This document shows, one piece after another, positions 39,328-48,112 of a DNA stretch of 64,000 nucleotides. Position numbers and translations under genes: made by a program. The stretch comes from Neobacillus driksii (GTDB lineage Bacteria > Bacillota > Bacilli > Bacillales > Cytobacillaceae). Within the stretch, counting starts at the first letter, position 1. Each line of letters opens with the position of its first letter. The stretch lies in assembly GCF_013409995.1 (NCBI RefSeq), contig NZ_JACCBX010000005.1:456928-520927 (forward strand), in the 5' to 3' direction. The notes under the pieces are model-generated. The model saw only the letters and a list, made by a program, of their open reading frames with translations. It was not told the origin of the DNA and made no database searches.

Positions 39328-39362
39328 AAAGCGGAAGCGAATGGTCAGGCGCTAGTGCTGAA
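39328..39362. repeat. Short fragment resembling one end of the dispersed repeat
   Basis: GAAAGCGGAAGCGAATGGTC then AGGCGCTAGTGCTGAA resembles the CTTCCGCTTTTC end of copies A-C. Too short and diverged to be certain. Confidence 0.4.
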
Positions 39363-39364
39363 CA

Positions 39365-39393
39365 ATCAAAAAACTGCCGCTCACCGCGACAGT
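39365..39393 (-). terminator. yyaE terminator
   Basis: Stem AACTG-CGC/GCG-CAGTT with one mismatch, followed by TTTTTGATT on the minus strand. Confidence 0.72.
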
Positions 39394-41391
39394 TTAGTTC
39401 AATTTTTCAATATTCACCAAGCAATCATATAAGGTACTGCCTAGACCATTATCAGACTCTCCGCTTGAGGTTAGGTTATTGACAGAACCGCCGAATCTTT
39501 TCCAGATTCCTTCATCAATATTAATGGTGTTAGGATGCGCTTTTGGCAGGATTGAAAGATATCCTTTAACTTCACCGCGGTTATTCCATACACGCACCAA
39601 CTCACCATCCTTCAGGTGATGTGCATCCGCAATATTTTCGGCAACTTCAATCCTTAACTGAGGTGCTTTTGGAAAAAGATGATAGTGTTGCGAATGGTTA
39701 GACCTTAGTGGATGAATGGTTAATAGATTATAAGGGAATTTTTCAGCCAGCTCTGGATTGTTCCATTTTGATTCATCGGGCACAGCTAATTTCAACTGTC
39801 CCTTAATACCCTTATTTATCGCTGTAAACTCATATTTTCCAGATGGCGTTTTAAACTTAAAATCATCCCATGGTACACCTTTCACTGGCAATTCTAGGTT
39901 ATGGTTTTCCTTTAGTTGATCAAGTGACATCCCTTTTTGTGATAATGACTGAAGATACATTTCCAGCCACTGATCTCTTGAGAACTGAAAATCTTCACCA
40001 AATCCAAGTCTTTCAGCAAGCTGTGTCCAAATCCATAAATCTGACTTAGCTTCTCCAGGAGCGGAGACGAGTTTCGGTCCATAATTAACATAATGATGGT
40101 ACATAGACGAATAATAAAGATCATCTTCCTCAAAAGAAGTGGTGGTTGGCAAAATATAATCTGCTAATTGAGCGGTATCTGTCATAAATTGCTCAATCAC
40201 AACCAGTTTCGAGACAGATGAAAACGCCTTTTCTACAATCGATGAATCAGGGACCTGTGTTAAAGGATTTCCACAGGTAACCACAATCATTTTTATTTCT
40301 GGATCAATTGCCGAAAGCACTTCTTCCGCCTGCTTCATTATGGAAAACTGTCGCTGTTTCTCCTTCCGGCTGCTTAGCGCTAGATTTGAAACATCAAAAC
40401 TTTGGCCAACTTGCAGGTTAGCATAATTAGCACCACCGCCAGTTATTCCAATATTGCCGCTTACCGCTATAAGGGCATCAATCAAACGAATGGTATTCCC
40501 GCCATTTTTATACCGCTGGAGACCTAGCCCCATAAAGGTAGAGGTAGGTTTATCTGCAAAGACTTTTGCTAATAGCTGGATCAGCTCTATAGAAACCTCC
40601 GTCATTTCACTGATTTTTTCTAAAGTTATACCCTTTATTAGGTCCTCTAGATCCTCAAAGCCGTATGAATGAAGTTCAATAAATTCACGATCTTCTAGAC
40701 CAAAACGAAGGATTTCCTTTATTATCCCTGCGGCAAGTAATCCATCCATTCCAGGTTTTACGGAAATATATTCATCTGCTACTTTCGCAGTCGCATTGTA
40801 AAGTGGATCAATAACATAAATTTTTGCTCCCTTTTTCTTTGCTTCAAGGAGCTTTTCATAAAAATGCATATTCGTCCGCGCTACATTTCTTCCCCAAACA
40901 ACAATGTTTTTACTATTCAAAACATCCTCCGGTGCATGACCGTACGCATCGCCAAAGTCCCATTTTTGTGCCTCAATCCCAGCTCCCCAACAGAGTGAAC
41001 CATAAAGCTCTGTTACCCCGCCATACGCATTAAAAAACCGTTGATCTAAATTTTTAAGTATCCCATTGTTCGCATAATCATGACTATGGAGGACAGCCGT
41101 GGAACCATATTTTTCTTTTATTTCCCTCAACTCTAAGGCAATTTCATCAAGAGCTTGGTCCCATGAAATTTGCTCAAATTTCCCATTCACCTTTTTTAAA
41201 GGATAAAGAATCCGTTCAGGTGAATTCGTCCTTGTTTCGAGCATTCTGCCCCTGCCGCAAATTTTCCCCTTGGTAATGGGGTGGGAAGGGTCACCTTCAA
41301 CTTTTATTACTTTATCGTTCTCTACCGTAACTTGAAAACCACAGCTGTCCCAGCAATTCAACGGACATGCCGATTTCACAATACTTGCCAC
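39394..41391 (-). CDS. yyaE: Molybdopterin oxidoreductase, YyaE type
   Basis: 665 residues from a GTG. An N-terminal iron-sulphur segment has CPLNCWDSC plus the later ICGRGR Cys, followed by Mo-bisPGD domains: SWDQALDEIALEL, GSLCWGAGI, VWGRNVARTNMH, VIDPLYNATAK, TGGGANYANL and a C-terminal dinucleotide-binding domain (LLTIHPLRSNHSQHYH region). It belongs to the DMSO-reductase superfamily. The true substrate is unknown, as for the B. subtilis orthologue, which sits at the same place next to ychF. No partner subunit genes are adjacent. Confidence 0.85.
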   Translation of the reverse strand: MASIVKSACPLNCWDSCGFQVTVENDKVIKVEGDPSHPITKGKICGRGRMLETRTNSPERILYPLKKVNGKFEQISWDQALDEIALELREIKEKYGSTAVLHSHDYANNGILKNLDQRFFNAYGGVTELYGSLCWGAGIEAQKWDFGDAYGHAPEDVLNSKNIVVWGRNVARTNMHFYEKLLEAKKKGAKIYVIDPLYNATAKVADEYISVKPGMDGLLAAGIIKEILRFGLEDREFIELHSYGFEDLEDLIKGITLEKISEMTEVSIELIQLLAKVFADKPTSTFMGLGLQRYKNGGNTIRLIDALIAVSGNIGITGGGANYANLQVGQSFDVSNLALSSRKEKQRQFSIMKQAEEVLSAIDPEIKMIVVTCGNPLTQVPDSSIVEKAFSSVSKLVVIEQFMTDTAQLADYILPTTTSFEEDDLYYSSMYHHYVNYGPKLVSAPGEAKSDLWIWTQLAERLGFGEDFQFSRDQWLEMYLQSLSQKGMSLDQLKENHNLELPVKGVPWDDFKFKTPSGKYEFTAINKGIKGQLKLAVPDESKWNNPELAEKFPYNLLTIHPLRSNHSQHYHLFPKAPQLRIEVAENIADAHHLKDGELVRVWNNRGEVKGYLSILPKAHPNTINIDEGIWKRFGGSVNNLTSSGESDNGLGSTLYDCLVNIEKLN

Positions 41392-41462
41392 TACTCCACC
41401 CCCAAAACGATCTCTACTTTTTAACTAGAATAATACAGTTAACCAAAAAAAAGAAGCATAAA

Positions 41463-41660
41463 CTACTGTTCATGCTTCACCAATATTTTCTTCATTTTCC
41501 TTGAGAATTCCCGTCTAGGGATCATTACACTATGTTCGCAGCCTTCACATTTGATTCGAATGTCCATTCCCATCCGGATAATTTTCCAGCGATTGGTCCC
41601 GCATGGATGCTGCTTTTTCATTTCAACGACATCATTTAACCCAAACTCTTTTTCTTCCAT
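41463..41660 (-). CDS. yyzM: DUF951 small protein
   Basis: 65 residues. MKKQHPCGTNRWKIIRMGMDIRIKC carries the DUF951 pattern (HPCG-W, then CEGC), with Cys residues placed to bind a metal. Function unknown. It is 15 bp after the MscS gene on the same strand, as in many Bacillus. Confidence 0.85.
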   Translation of the reverse strand: MEEKEFGLNDVVEMKKQHPCGTNRWKIIRMGMDIRIKCEGCEHSVMIPRREFSRKMKKILVKHEQ

Positions 41661-41675
41661 TCAATACCTCTCCTT

Positions 41676-42560
41676 TTAAATACTAGGTTCATTGATATTT
41701 CCAGAATTCTTTGAGTACATGACCATACGTGGATATGGAATTTCAATTCCATGCTCATCTAGACATTGTTTGATATCTCTCTTAATATCCCGAGAAACAC
41801 CCGCATGCTTCATAGGTAATGTTTCAGCAACGATTCGTAAAACAATCTCTGATGGTCCTAAGGTTTGAATCCCTAGAAGCTCTGGTGCCTTTATTAATGC
41901 TTCGTATTTATCCGGCATTGTTTCAAGTAAATCCCTGATGATATTTTGCGTTTTTTCAATATCCTCCTGATATGCAACCGATATATCAATTATCGCAAGG
42001 CTGTTATTTAAAGAGAAATTCGTGACCTGAATGATACTGCCATTCGGCAAAATGTGAACTTCTCCTGTCCAACTTTTTAACTTTGTTGTCCGTAAACCAA
42101 TAGCTTGAACGGTTCCTTCAAACTGATCTATTCGAATATGATCTCCGACTGAAAATTGATCTTCAAAAATAATAAAGAAACCACTTATTACATCTTTTAC
42201 GAGACTCTGAGCTCCAAAACCAACAGCCAGGCCGACAACCCCTGCACCTGCAATCAATGCTTTTACATCAATGGTTAAGACTGAGAGAATCATCATAAAT
42301 GCAATAAAATAAACCACATATGTAAGAACATTATCAAGAAGCTTTGCTAATGTTTCTTCTCTTCGTTCTGAGGTTTTAAGCGGCGAACGAGTTCTTAGCT
42401 TAAAAACATTATCAATGGCCATACTTCCCAGCTTGATTAAGATCTTTGCCACAATCATAATCGCAATGATCTTTAGAAAACCTTCCCCAATAGCCAGCCA
42501 TGTATCTTCATTTTGGAATTTATCAACAAATCTCTGAATAATTCTTTCTGTAGAAGTCAT
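41676..42560 (-). CDS. MscS-family small-conductance mechanosensitive channel
   Basis: 294 residues from the ATG at 42560 (AAAGGA upstream). Three membrane helices include the Gly/Ala-rich pore helix AGAGVVGLAVGFGAQSLVKDVISGFF. The beta domain follows with DQFSVGDHIRIDQFEGTVQAIGLRTTKL and LPNGSIIQVTNFS (in part). It opens on membrane stretch at hypo-osmotic shock. The closest known relatives are YkuT/YhdY-like proteins. Followed by yyzM. Confidence 0.9.
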   Translation of the reverse strand: MTSTERIIQRFVDKFQNEDTWLAIGEGFLKIIAIMIVAKILIKLGSMAIDNVFKLRTRSPLKTSERREETLAKLLDNVLTYVVYFIAFMMILSVLTIDVKALIAGAGVVGLAVGFGAQSLVKDVISGFFIIFEDQFSVGDHIRIDQFEGTVQAIGLRTTKLKSWTGEVHILPNGSIIQVTNFSLNNSLAIIDISVAYQEDIEKTQNIIRDLLETMPDKYEALIKAPELLGIQTLGPSEIVLRIVAETLPMKHAGVSRDIKRDIKQCLDEHGIEIPYPRMVMYSKNSGNINEPSI

Positions 42561-42711
42561 TTGAACATCCTTTCCTCTCACACTATTGAATCAATCTTAT
42601 TTTATCAAGTTTTCTTTGTAGTTTATAGTATTGTGATTTATTCCTTTTTTCAACATTGGAATATCTTTTATTCAGCATGTATAGATTTTCTTAATATTCC
42701 GTATACTGTTA

Positions 42712-42831
42712 GAAAAGCGGAGGCGCCTTGACCAGGGGCGTGAGTCTAGTCGAGCCCGCATGAAGGTTGTTCTTTAACATTCTTGACGGATTGGCTTATG
42801 ACCCGAGCCCCTAGGCGCTGGAGCTAGACAA
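42712..42831. repeat. Dispersed repeat copy B (inverted relative to copy A)
   Basis: Its reverse complement runs CAGCGCCTAGGGGCTCGGG, CATAAGCCAATCCGTCAAGA, AACAACCTTCATGC, CGCCCCTGGTCAAGGCG and CTCCGCTTTTC, matching copy A block by block. It lies in the gap between the MscS gene and yyaC. Confidence 0.82.
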
Positions 42832-42880
42832 CACTTAAAAGAAAAGCGGGAAAAATTGGTCACAATTAAGGAGTGTACTT

Positions 42881-43498
42881 ATGAATCTAAAACCTAATTT
42901 CTTTGATAGGAGGGCCAATACTGGGCGGATACCCCATGATGATTTTCAAGCTGTTGAAAATTTAGCCATGGAATTGCTTAAGTTCCTGCCACGGGCATCT
43001 CAACGTCCTATCGTTTTTGTTTGTATCGGAACAGACCGCTCAACCGGAGATTCATTAGGACCACTTGTTGGATCATTTTTAGAGGAGAAGGACGTACCTT
43101 CTTTTCATGTTTATGGTACATTAGATGAACCCATTCATGCCGTCAATTTGGGTGAACGGTTAAAGGAAATAGCAGTAAAACATCAGGATCCCTACATTAT
43201 TGGTATCGATGCGTGTTTAGGACGAATGAAAAATGTTGGGGTGATTCAGGTGGGTAATGGGCCTGTTAAACCTGGGGCTGGTGTGAACAAAGAGCTTCCT
43301 GCAGTCGGTGATATCCACATTACGGGGATTGTCAATGTGAGTGGCTTTATGGAGTTTTTTGTCTTACAAAATACCCGATTAAATTTGGTAATGAAAATGG
43401 CAAAGACCATTGCAAATGGGATTTATCAAGCAAGTATTCTCCATTCCAAAGGAAGGCTGCAGGAATTGATTCAAGAGGAGCAAAAAAAGACCAATTAA
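42881..43498 (+). CDS. yyaC: Sporulation protein YyaC (DUF1256, GPR-like)
   Basis: 205 residues, the same length as B. subtilis YyaC. It has the germination-protease-like fold: PIVFVCIGTDRSTGDSLGPLVG, the DACLG motif, and GAGVNKELPAVGDIHITGIVN (in part). It is a sporulation gene in B. subtilis; the biochemical role is not settled. It has a good AAGGAG site, and dispersed repeat B occupies its upstream region. I see no convincing sigma-F promoter. Confidence 0.88.
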   Translation: MNLKPNFFDRRANTGRIPHDDFQAVENLAMELLKFLPRASQRPIVFVCIGTDRSTGDSLGPLVGSFLEEKDVPSFHVYGTLDEPIHAVNLGERLKEIAVKHQDPYIIGIDACLGRMKNVGVIQVGNGPVKPGAGVNKELPAVGDIHITGIVNVSGFMEFFVLQNTRLNLVMKMAKTIANGIYQASILHSKGRLQELIQEEQKKTN

Positions 43499-43530
43499 AA
43501 GAGCAGCCGGGATCAGCCTAGCTGCTCTTA
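43497..43530. terminator. Terminator between yyaC and the DUF554 gene
   Basis: Stem AAGAGCAGC/GCTGCTCTT. T-runs on both sides are short. It could serve both convergent genes. Confidence 0.6.
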
Positions 43531-43555
43531 TTACTATTGTTATATTTGTAAAATT

Positions 43556-44284
43556 TTACAAAAATAAACGATATAAATAGAGAACGGTTACGATTAATCC
43601 TGTTACAACAATAGCAGGGAGGAGGTTTGCTACCTTTATTTTTACTAATCCTGTTAGATTAAGCCCAATAGCAAAAATCATGACACCGCCTGTAGCAGTC
43701 ATTTCCACAATAAATTGATCCATCAATACCTGGGGAATAAAGGTGTTAATTTGGGTGGCGAATAAGGCAATTAACCCCTGATAGAGCATGACTGGAATAG
43801 CCGAAAAGATAACACCCACTCCAAGGGTAGTTGTTAATATAATCGACGTGAAGCCGTCAATGAGCCCTTTCGTATACAAGACGTCATGATCACCGCGTAT
43901 TCCACTATCAAGTGCCCCTATAATTGCCATAGCCCCAATGACAAAGATCAAGGTTGCAGTAACAAAACCTTCTGCAATACTTCCTTTTCCATTTGAACCT
44001 ATTTTGCTAGAACCAATTTTCTTTTCGAGCCAAAGTCCAAGTTGATTGAGCTTTTCCTCCAATTGCATGAGTTCTCCAAAAACAGCGCCCATAACTAAAC
44101 TTATAATCACAATCAGAAAATTCTCGCTTTTTAAACCCATCTGCAGTCCTAATACAATCACTGATAATCCGATTGCATACATAACTGTAGTTTTCATACT
44201 TTCTGGAATTCTGTTTAAAAGCTTTCCAATCAGTGTACCAATGATAATTAATAATCCGTTTACAAGTGTCCCTAGTAAAAACAT
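43556..44284 (-). CDS. DUF554 membrane protein (YqgA/YdfK family)
   Basis: 242 residues, about seven hydrophobic segments. GTLVNGLLIIIGTLIGKLL at the start and the GALDSGIRGDHDVLYTKGLIDGFTSI block are typical of DUF554. Function unknown. The reader may expect B. subtilis yyaB or yyaD here; this gene takes that slot between spo0J and yyaC. Confidence 0.82.
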   Translation of the reverse strand: MFLLGTLVNGLLIIIGTLIGKLLNRIPESMKTTVMYAIGLSVIVLGLQMGLKSENFLIVIISLVMGAVFGELMQLEEKLNQLGLWLEKKIGSSKIGSNGKGSIAEGFVTATLIFVIGAMAIIGALDSGIRGDHDVLYTKGLIDGFTSIILTTTLGVGVIFSAIPVMLYQGLIALFATQINTFIPQVLMDQFIVEMTATGGVMIFAIGLNLTGLVKIKVANLLPAIVVTGLIVTVLYLYRLFL

Positions 44285-44459
44285 CTGCTCTTCACCTATT
44301 CTTCGAAACTCGAAATTAATAATAGTATTAAACTATCACTTTTTAATAGAGTTGGAAAGTTATTTTTTTATAAGGCTCTGTTAAACTAGGCAGGCAGTTG
44401 TTTTGCGCTCCAATCAACAGGTTCTAAAATCACCAGTATCCATTAACACAGCCATTTGT

Positions 44460-44488
44460 AAAAAAAATAAACCATCCAGCGATGGTTT
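44460..44488 (-). terminator. soj-spo0J terminator
   Basis: 8-bp stem AAACCATC/GATGGTTT then a long T-run on the minus strand. It overlaps the last codon of spo0J. Confidence 0.87.
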
Positions 44489-45344
44489 AAAGTGATTCTT
44501 CTTGACCCAGCATTTCTAAAATACGTTCTAAATCCTCTTTGGAGAAAAATTCTATTTCTATCTTGCCTTTATTTTTCGTCTGCTTAATGTTTACAGTCGT
44601 TCCAAATCGTTCTCGAAGGGAGTGTTCCCGTTCCTGGATAAACACATCCTTTTTCTTTTCAGGCTTTTTTGTTTCACGTGGAACATTTTCATTAAGATTT
44701 TGAATTATTTTTTCCAATTGACGAACATTTAATGACTCCTGAATGATCTTATCTACTAACGCTGGCAGCTTCGCCTTTTGACGCAGTCCCAAAAGTGCGC
44801 GACCATGACCCATCGAGATTTTCCCATCTGAAATCAGCTCTTGAATCTTTGCAGGCAGAGAGAGCAGCCTGATATGATTTGCAACATGCGGTCGGCTTTT
44901 CCCTAAACGCTTTGCTACTTCTTCCTGGGTGAATTTTAACTTTTCCATTAACGTTTGGTAGGCTTGTCCCTCTTCAATGGGGTTCAAGTCTTCACGCTGC
45001 AGGTTTTCTAAAACTGCTAATTCCATCATTTGCTGTTCGGTTAACTCTCTTACTACAGCTGGGACAGAGGCAAGTTTTGCTTCCTTTGCTGCCCGGAAAC
45101 GTCTTTCTCCCACGACAATTTCATAACCTTTAATACTTTTTCGAACGACAAGAGGCTGAAGAATCCCGTGTTCTAAAATAGATTCTTTTAATTCATCAAT
45201 GGCCTCTTGTTGGAAGGTTTTCCTTGGCTGGTAAGGGTTTGGACGCAAATCTTTTAAACTTATCTCTTGGACAGTCTCTTCCTTACCGGCTTCGATATTT
45301 GTGAAAAATGCATTTATGCCCTTTTTTCCTAGACCCTTAGCCAT
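44487..45344 (-). CDS. spo0J: Chromosome partitioning protein Spo0J (ParB CTPase)
   Basis: 285 residues. The N-terminal CTP-binding domain has LRPNPYQPRKTF, GILQPLVVR and the ENLQREDLNPIEEGQAY block with GERRFRAAK. The central helix-turn-helix is TQEEVAKRLGKSRPHVANHIRLLSLP (in part), and a C-terminal dimer domain follows. It loads at parS and spreads as a clamp, recruiting condensin to the origin and acting on Soj. The gene contains a one-mismatch parS (44670-44685). It overlaps soj by 8 bp. Confidence 0.96.
   Translation of the reverse strand: MAKGLGKKGINAFFTNIEAGKEETVQEISLKDLRPNPYQPRKTFQQEAIDELKESILEHGILQPLVVRKSIKGYEIVVGERRFRAAKEAKLASVPAVVRELTEQQMMELAVLENLQREDLNPIEEGQAYQTLMEKLKFTQEEVAKRLGKSRPHVANHIRLLSLPAKIQELISDGKISMGHGRALLGLRQKAKLPALVDKIIQESLNVRQLEKIIQNLNENVPRETKKPEKKKDVFIQEREHSLRERFGTTVNIKQTKNKGKIEIEFFSKEDLERILEMLGQEESL
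44670..44685. promoter_or_regulatory. parS site inside spo0J
   Basis: TGTTTCACGTGGAACA, one mismatch to the consensus. B. subtilis also has a parS within spo0J. Confidence 0.88.
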
Positions 45345-46098
45345 TTGAGACCACTTCCTTTGCTAGATCTAAATAAACTTCTGCCCCTCGTGACTTTGAA
45401 TCATACGTAATAATTGGTTCGCCATGGCTTGGAGCCTCACTTAGACGTACATTCCTTGGAATTATGGTTTTATATACTTTATCCTGAAAATACTTTTTTA
45501 CTTCCTCGATTACTTGAATGCCTAAATTCGTTCTGGCGTCGAGCATCGTTAATAGCACACCTTCTATTTTCAAGTCTTGGTTTAAGTGTTTTTGTACTAG
45601 TCTTACAGTATTTAATAACTGACTTAAACCTTCGAGAGCATAATATTCACACTGAACTGGGATTAACACAGAATCAGAAGCTGTTAAGGAGTTGAGCGTT
45701 AACAATCCTAATGAAGGCGGACAATCGATAATAATATAATCAAATTGGTCCTTCACTTCTTCAAGTGCACGCTTTAAACGGACTTCCCTTGAGATAGTAG
45801 GAACAAGCTCAATCTCCGCTCCTGCAAGCTGTATAGTAGCCGGAATCGCATATAAATTTTCAACAGATGTTGGTTTAATAACATCCTTTGCTTCCACATC
45901 GTCTACTAAAACATCATATATACACTGTGCTACATCTGCCTTTTCGATACCAATTCCGCTCGTAGCATTCCCTTGTGGATCAATGTCTACTAATAAAACC
46001 TTTTTCCCAATGTATGCTAAGCAGGCGCCTAGATTGACAGAGGTAGTTGTCTTTCCAACTCCGCCTTTTTGATTCGCGATTGCAATAGTTTTGCCCAC
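45337..46098 (-). CDS. soj: Chromosome partitioning ATPase Soj (ParA)
   Basis: 253 residues starting at GTG. The deviant Walker A is KGGVGKTT near residue 10, with IDPQGNATSGIG and the Walker B IIIDCPPSLG. As an ATP dimer it binds DNA and influences DnaA; with Spo0J it supports origin segregation. First gene of soj-spo0J. The 46099-46371 gap upstream is AT-rich and shows no gene. Confidence 0.96.
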   Translation of the reverse strand: MGKTIAIANQKGGVGKTTTSVNLGACLAYIGKKVLLVDIDPQGNATSGIGIEKADVAQCIYDVLVDDVEAKDVIKPTSVENLYAIPATIQLAGAEIELVPTISREVRLKRALEEVKDQFDYIIIDCPPSLGLLTLNSLTASDSVLIPVQCEYYALEGLSQLLNTVRLVQKHLNQDLKIEGVLLTMLDARTNLGIQVIEEVKKYFQDKVYKTIIPRNVRLSEAPSHGEPIITYDSKSRGAEVYLDLAKEVVSNG

Positions 46099-46321
46099 GA
46101 TGTCACCTACCTTGTTTCAAATAAAGTACTTAAATTCTAGTCATATCAACTAGTTAACCTATCATTTTCGCAGGCTTAACTAGTAAATTATAATTTCCAT
46201 GCTATTTATTTTAACATGAATCTGATTTATTGTTATTTGTTTTCATAAAATAATCATAACGATTCAAATTAATAAGTACCATTATTTTACAGTCACAAAT
46301 AAATCTATCCCGATTAAAATG

Positions 46322-46357
46322 CAAAAATAAAAACCAAACTGCTTATAGTCTGGTTCC
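46322..46357 (-). terminator. noc terminator
   Basis: 9-bp stem AACCAGACT/AGTTTGGTT (one G-U) followed by TTTATTTTT on the minus strand. Confidence 0.82.
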
Positions 46358-46371
46358 ATTTTGTAAATATT

Positions 46372-47268
46372 TTATTTTTTCTTTGGGATTTTTATTGTAA
46401 ATTGATAGTACTCTTCGAATTCTTCTTCATGTGAGTCGAGATTGATACCGTTATCTGATACCATCGTTAACGATTGCCTTATGGTATTTACAGCAATTCT
46501 CATATCCTTACTGAAGGCTTTTCTTTTTGGTTTCGGTTTTTGATTCTTTTCTTCTAGCAGCCGGGCAACTCGATCCTCTGTTTGCTTTACATTAAGATTT
46601 CTTTCAATAATATCCTGTAAAAGTAATACTTGTTTCTCTGGATTTTTAAGTGGAATAAGTGCACGGGCATGCCGTTCAGTTATTTCTTTATTTAGCAAGG
46701 ATTCTTGGATAGGCTGAGGCAGCTTTAAAAGCCGGAGCTTATTAGCCACTGTCGATTGACCTTTTCCAAGACGCTGAGCAAGAGCTTCTTGCGTTAAGTT
46801 ATGCAGCTCGAGCAGCTTACCATAGGCGATAGCCTCTTCAATCGGAGAAAGCTCTTCCCGTTGCAAATTCTCAATTAATGCCACAGAGGCTGTTTCTCTA
46901 TCGGAATAATTTTTTATGATAGCTGGTGCTTCTTCCCAGCCCAGCTTCTTCATTGCACGCCAGCGGCGCTCTCCGGCAATAATTTCATAATTTCCATCAA
47001 ACTGTCGGACCACAATTGGCTGAATGATTCCGTGTGTATGGATTGTTCGTGATAACTCCTCTATTTTTTCATCGTCGAATACGGTTCGAGGCTGAAAGCG
47101 GTTAGGAACAATACTTTCAATCGGAATCTTTTTAATTTCCTCATTTTTTTCAACATCTAGTTCTTGTTCTAGCTCTTGTTCCAGCTCTTTTTCAAGCTCT
47201 TTTTCTAACTCAACCTTTTGATCTCCCTTTTCGCCGAGGCCAAAAAAGCGTGAAAACGAATTCTTCAT
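46372..47268 (-). CDS. noc: Nucleoid occlusion protein Noc
   Basis: 298 residues from the ATG at 47268. The N-terminal amphipathic membrane helix [15 protein letters not shown] is the Noc hallmark. A ParB-type CTPase domain ([53 protein letters not shown]) and HTH follow. It blocks division over the nucleoid. Unusually, residues about 20-45 consist of ELEK/ELEQ repeats encoded by 12-bp DNA repeats. It is a Spo0J paralogue with different site specificity. I found no perfect Noc-binding site in the window. Confidence 0.94.
   Translation of the reverse strand: MKNSFSRFFGLGEKGDQKVELEKELEKELEQELEQELDVEKNEEIKKIPIESIVPNRFQPRTVFDDEKIEELSRTIHTHGIIQPIVVRQFDGNYEIIAGERRWRAMKKLGWEEAPAIIKNYSDRETASVALIENLQREELSPIEEAIAYGKLLELHNLTQEALAQRLGKGQSTVANKLRLLKLPQPIQESLLNKEITERHARALIPLKNPEKQVLLLQDIIERNLNVKQTEDRVARLLEEKNQKPKPKRKAFSKDMRIAVNTIRQSLTMVSDNGINLDSHEEEFEEYYQFTIKIPKKK
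47158..47216. repeat. 12-bp tandem repeats within noc coding the ELEK/ELEQ tract
   Basis: AGCTCTTGTTCC, AGCTCTTTTTCA and AGCTCTTTTTCT style units, about five copies, each encoding Glu-Leu-Glu-Lys/Gln. It lies between the membrane helix and the ParB domain, so copy number would change linker length in frame. Confidence 0.75.
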
Positions 47269-47368
47269 CCCCAACACCACCTTTACGAAACTCCCTATTA
47301 CTTATTCTCTATTATACAGTTTACTTCCTGCCAAACCTGCAGTTTTATTTATACAAAAATATCCTTCT

Positions 47369-48085
47369 CTATTCGATTGGCATTTTACCAGGTGTCCCTG
47401 GCTTTCGTGGATATTTTTTCGGCGTTTGTTTTTCCTTTTTAATCACAAGTATATTTCTTTCACTTTCTTCCATTGGTAACGTGAAAGTATGCATTTGCTC
47501 TAATCTTCCTCCAAGAGTCGTAATTGCCTTTTGACCCACTGTTAACTCATCGTTTGCATGTGCAGCCTTCATGGCAATAAAATGTCCTCCTACTTTTACA
47601 AGAGGAAGGCAAAGCTCGCTGAGCACAGACATTCTTGCTACTGCCCTTGCTGTTACGAGGTCATATGACTCCCGATGTGCTGGATTTACACCGAAGGTCT
47701 CAGCGCGGTCGTGAATGAAATGAACGTTTTCCAATTTTAATACATTTGCTAAATGATTTAAAAAGGAAATTCGCTTATTTAATGAATCCACGATGGTTAC
47801 CTCCAAATGAGGAAAAGCAATTTTTAAAGGAATGCTTGGAAACCCCGCACCTGCACCTACATCACATAGACGTAGAGGCTGCGTGAAATCAAAGTAAAAG
47901 GCAGCAGATATGGAATCATAGAAATGTTTTAAGTAGACATCCTCTTGATCAGTGATGGCAGTTAGGTTCATTTTTTCATTCCACTCCACTAAGGTGTGGA
48001 AATATTGATCAAATTGATTTAGCTGCTCATCACTAAGGGCAATCCCCTTCTCAAGAAGCATGGCTTTAAATTGTTCGATATTCAT
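47369..48085 (-). CDS. rsmG: 16S rRNA m7G527 methyltransferase
   Basis: 238 residues from the ATG at 48085 (GAGGAAG upstream). The Rossmann SAM motif is [17 protein letters not shown] near residue 70; [15 protein letters not shown] and DLVTARAVA follow. It methylates G527 of 16S rRNA; loss gives low-level streptomycin resistance. Last gene of the mnmE-mnmG-rsmG group. Confidence 0.96.
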   Translation of the reverse strand: MNIEQFKAMLLEKGIALSDEQLNQFDQYFHTLVEWNEKMNLTAITDQEDVYLKHFYDSISAAFYFDFTQPLRLCDVGAGAGFPSIPLKIAFPHLEVTIVDSLNKRISFLNHLANVLKLENVHFIHDRAETFGVNPAHRESYDLVTARAVARMSVLSELCLPLVKVGGHFIAMKAAHANDELTVGQKAITTLGGRLEQMHTFTLPMEESERNILVIKKEKQTPKKYPRKPGTPGKMPIE

Positions 48086-48112
48086 CAGCAAAACTTCCTC
48101 TTTTTGTAAAAA

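Noticed and set aside
42840..42880. Sigma-F promoter for yyaC
   Set aside because: A GGNNANAHT-like -10 can be read, but no suitable -35 lies at the right distance.
44360..44460. Possible end of an insertion sequence (GGCTCTGTTAAACTAGGC) between the DUF554 gene and spo0J
   Set aside because: No matching inverted end, no target duplication and no transposase remnant could be seen.
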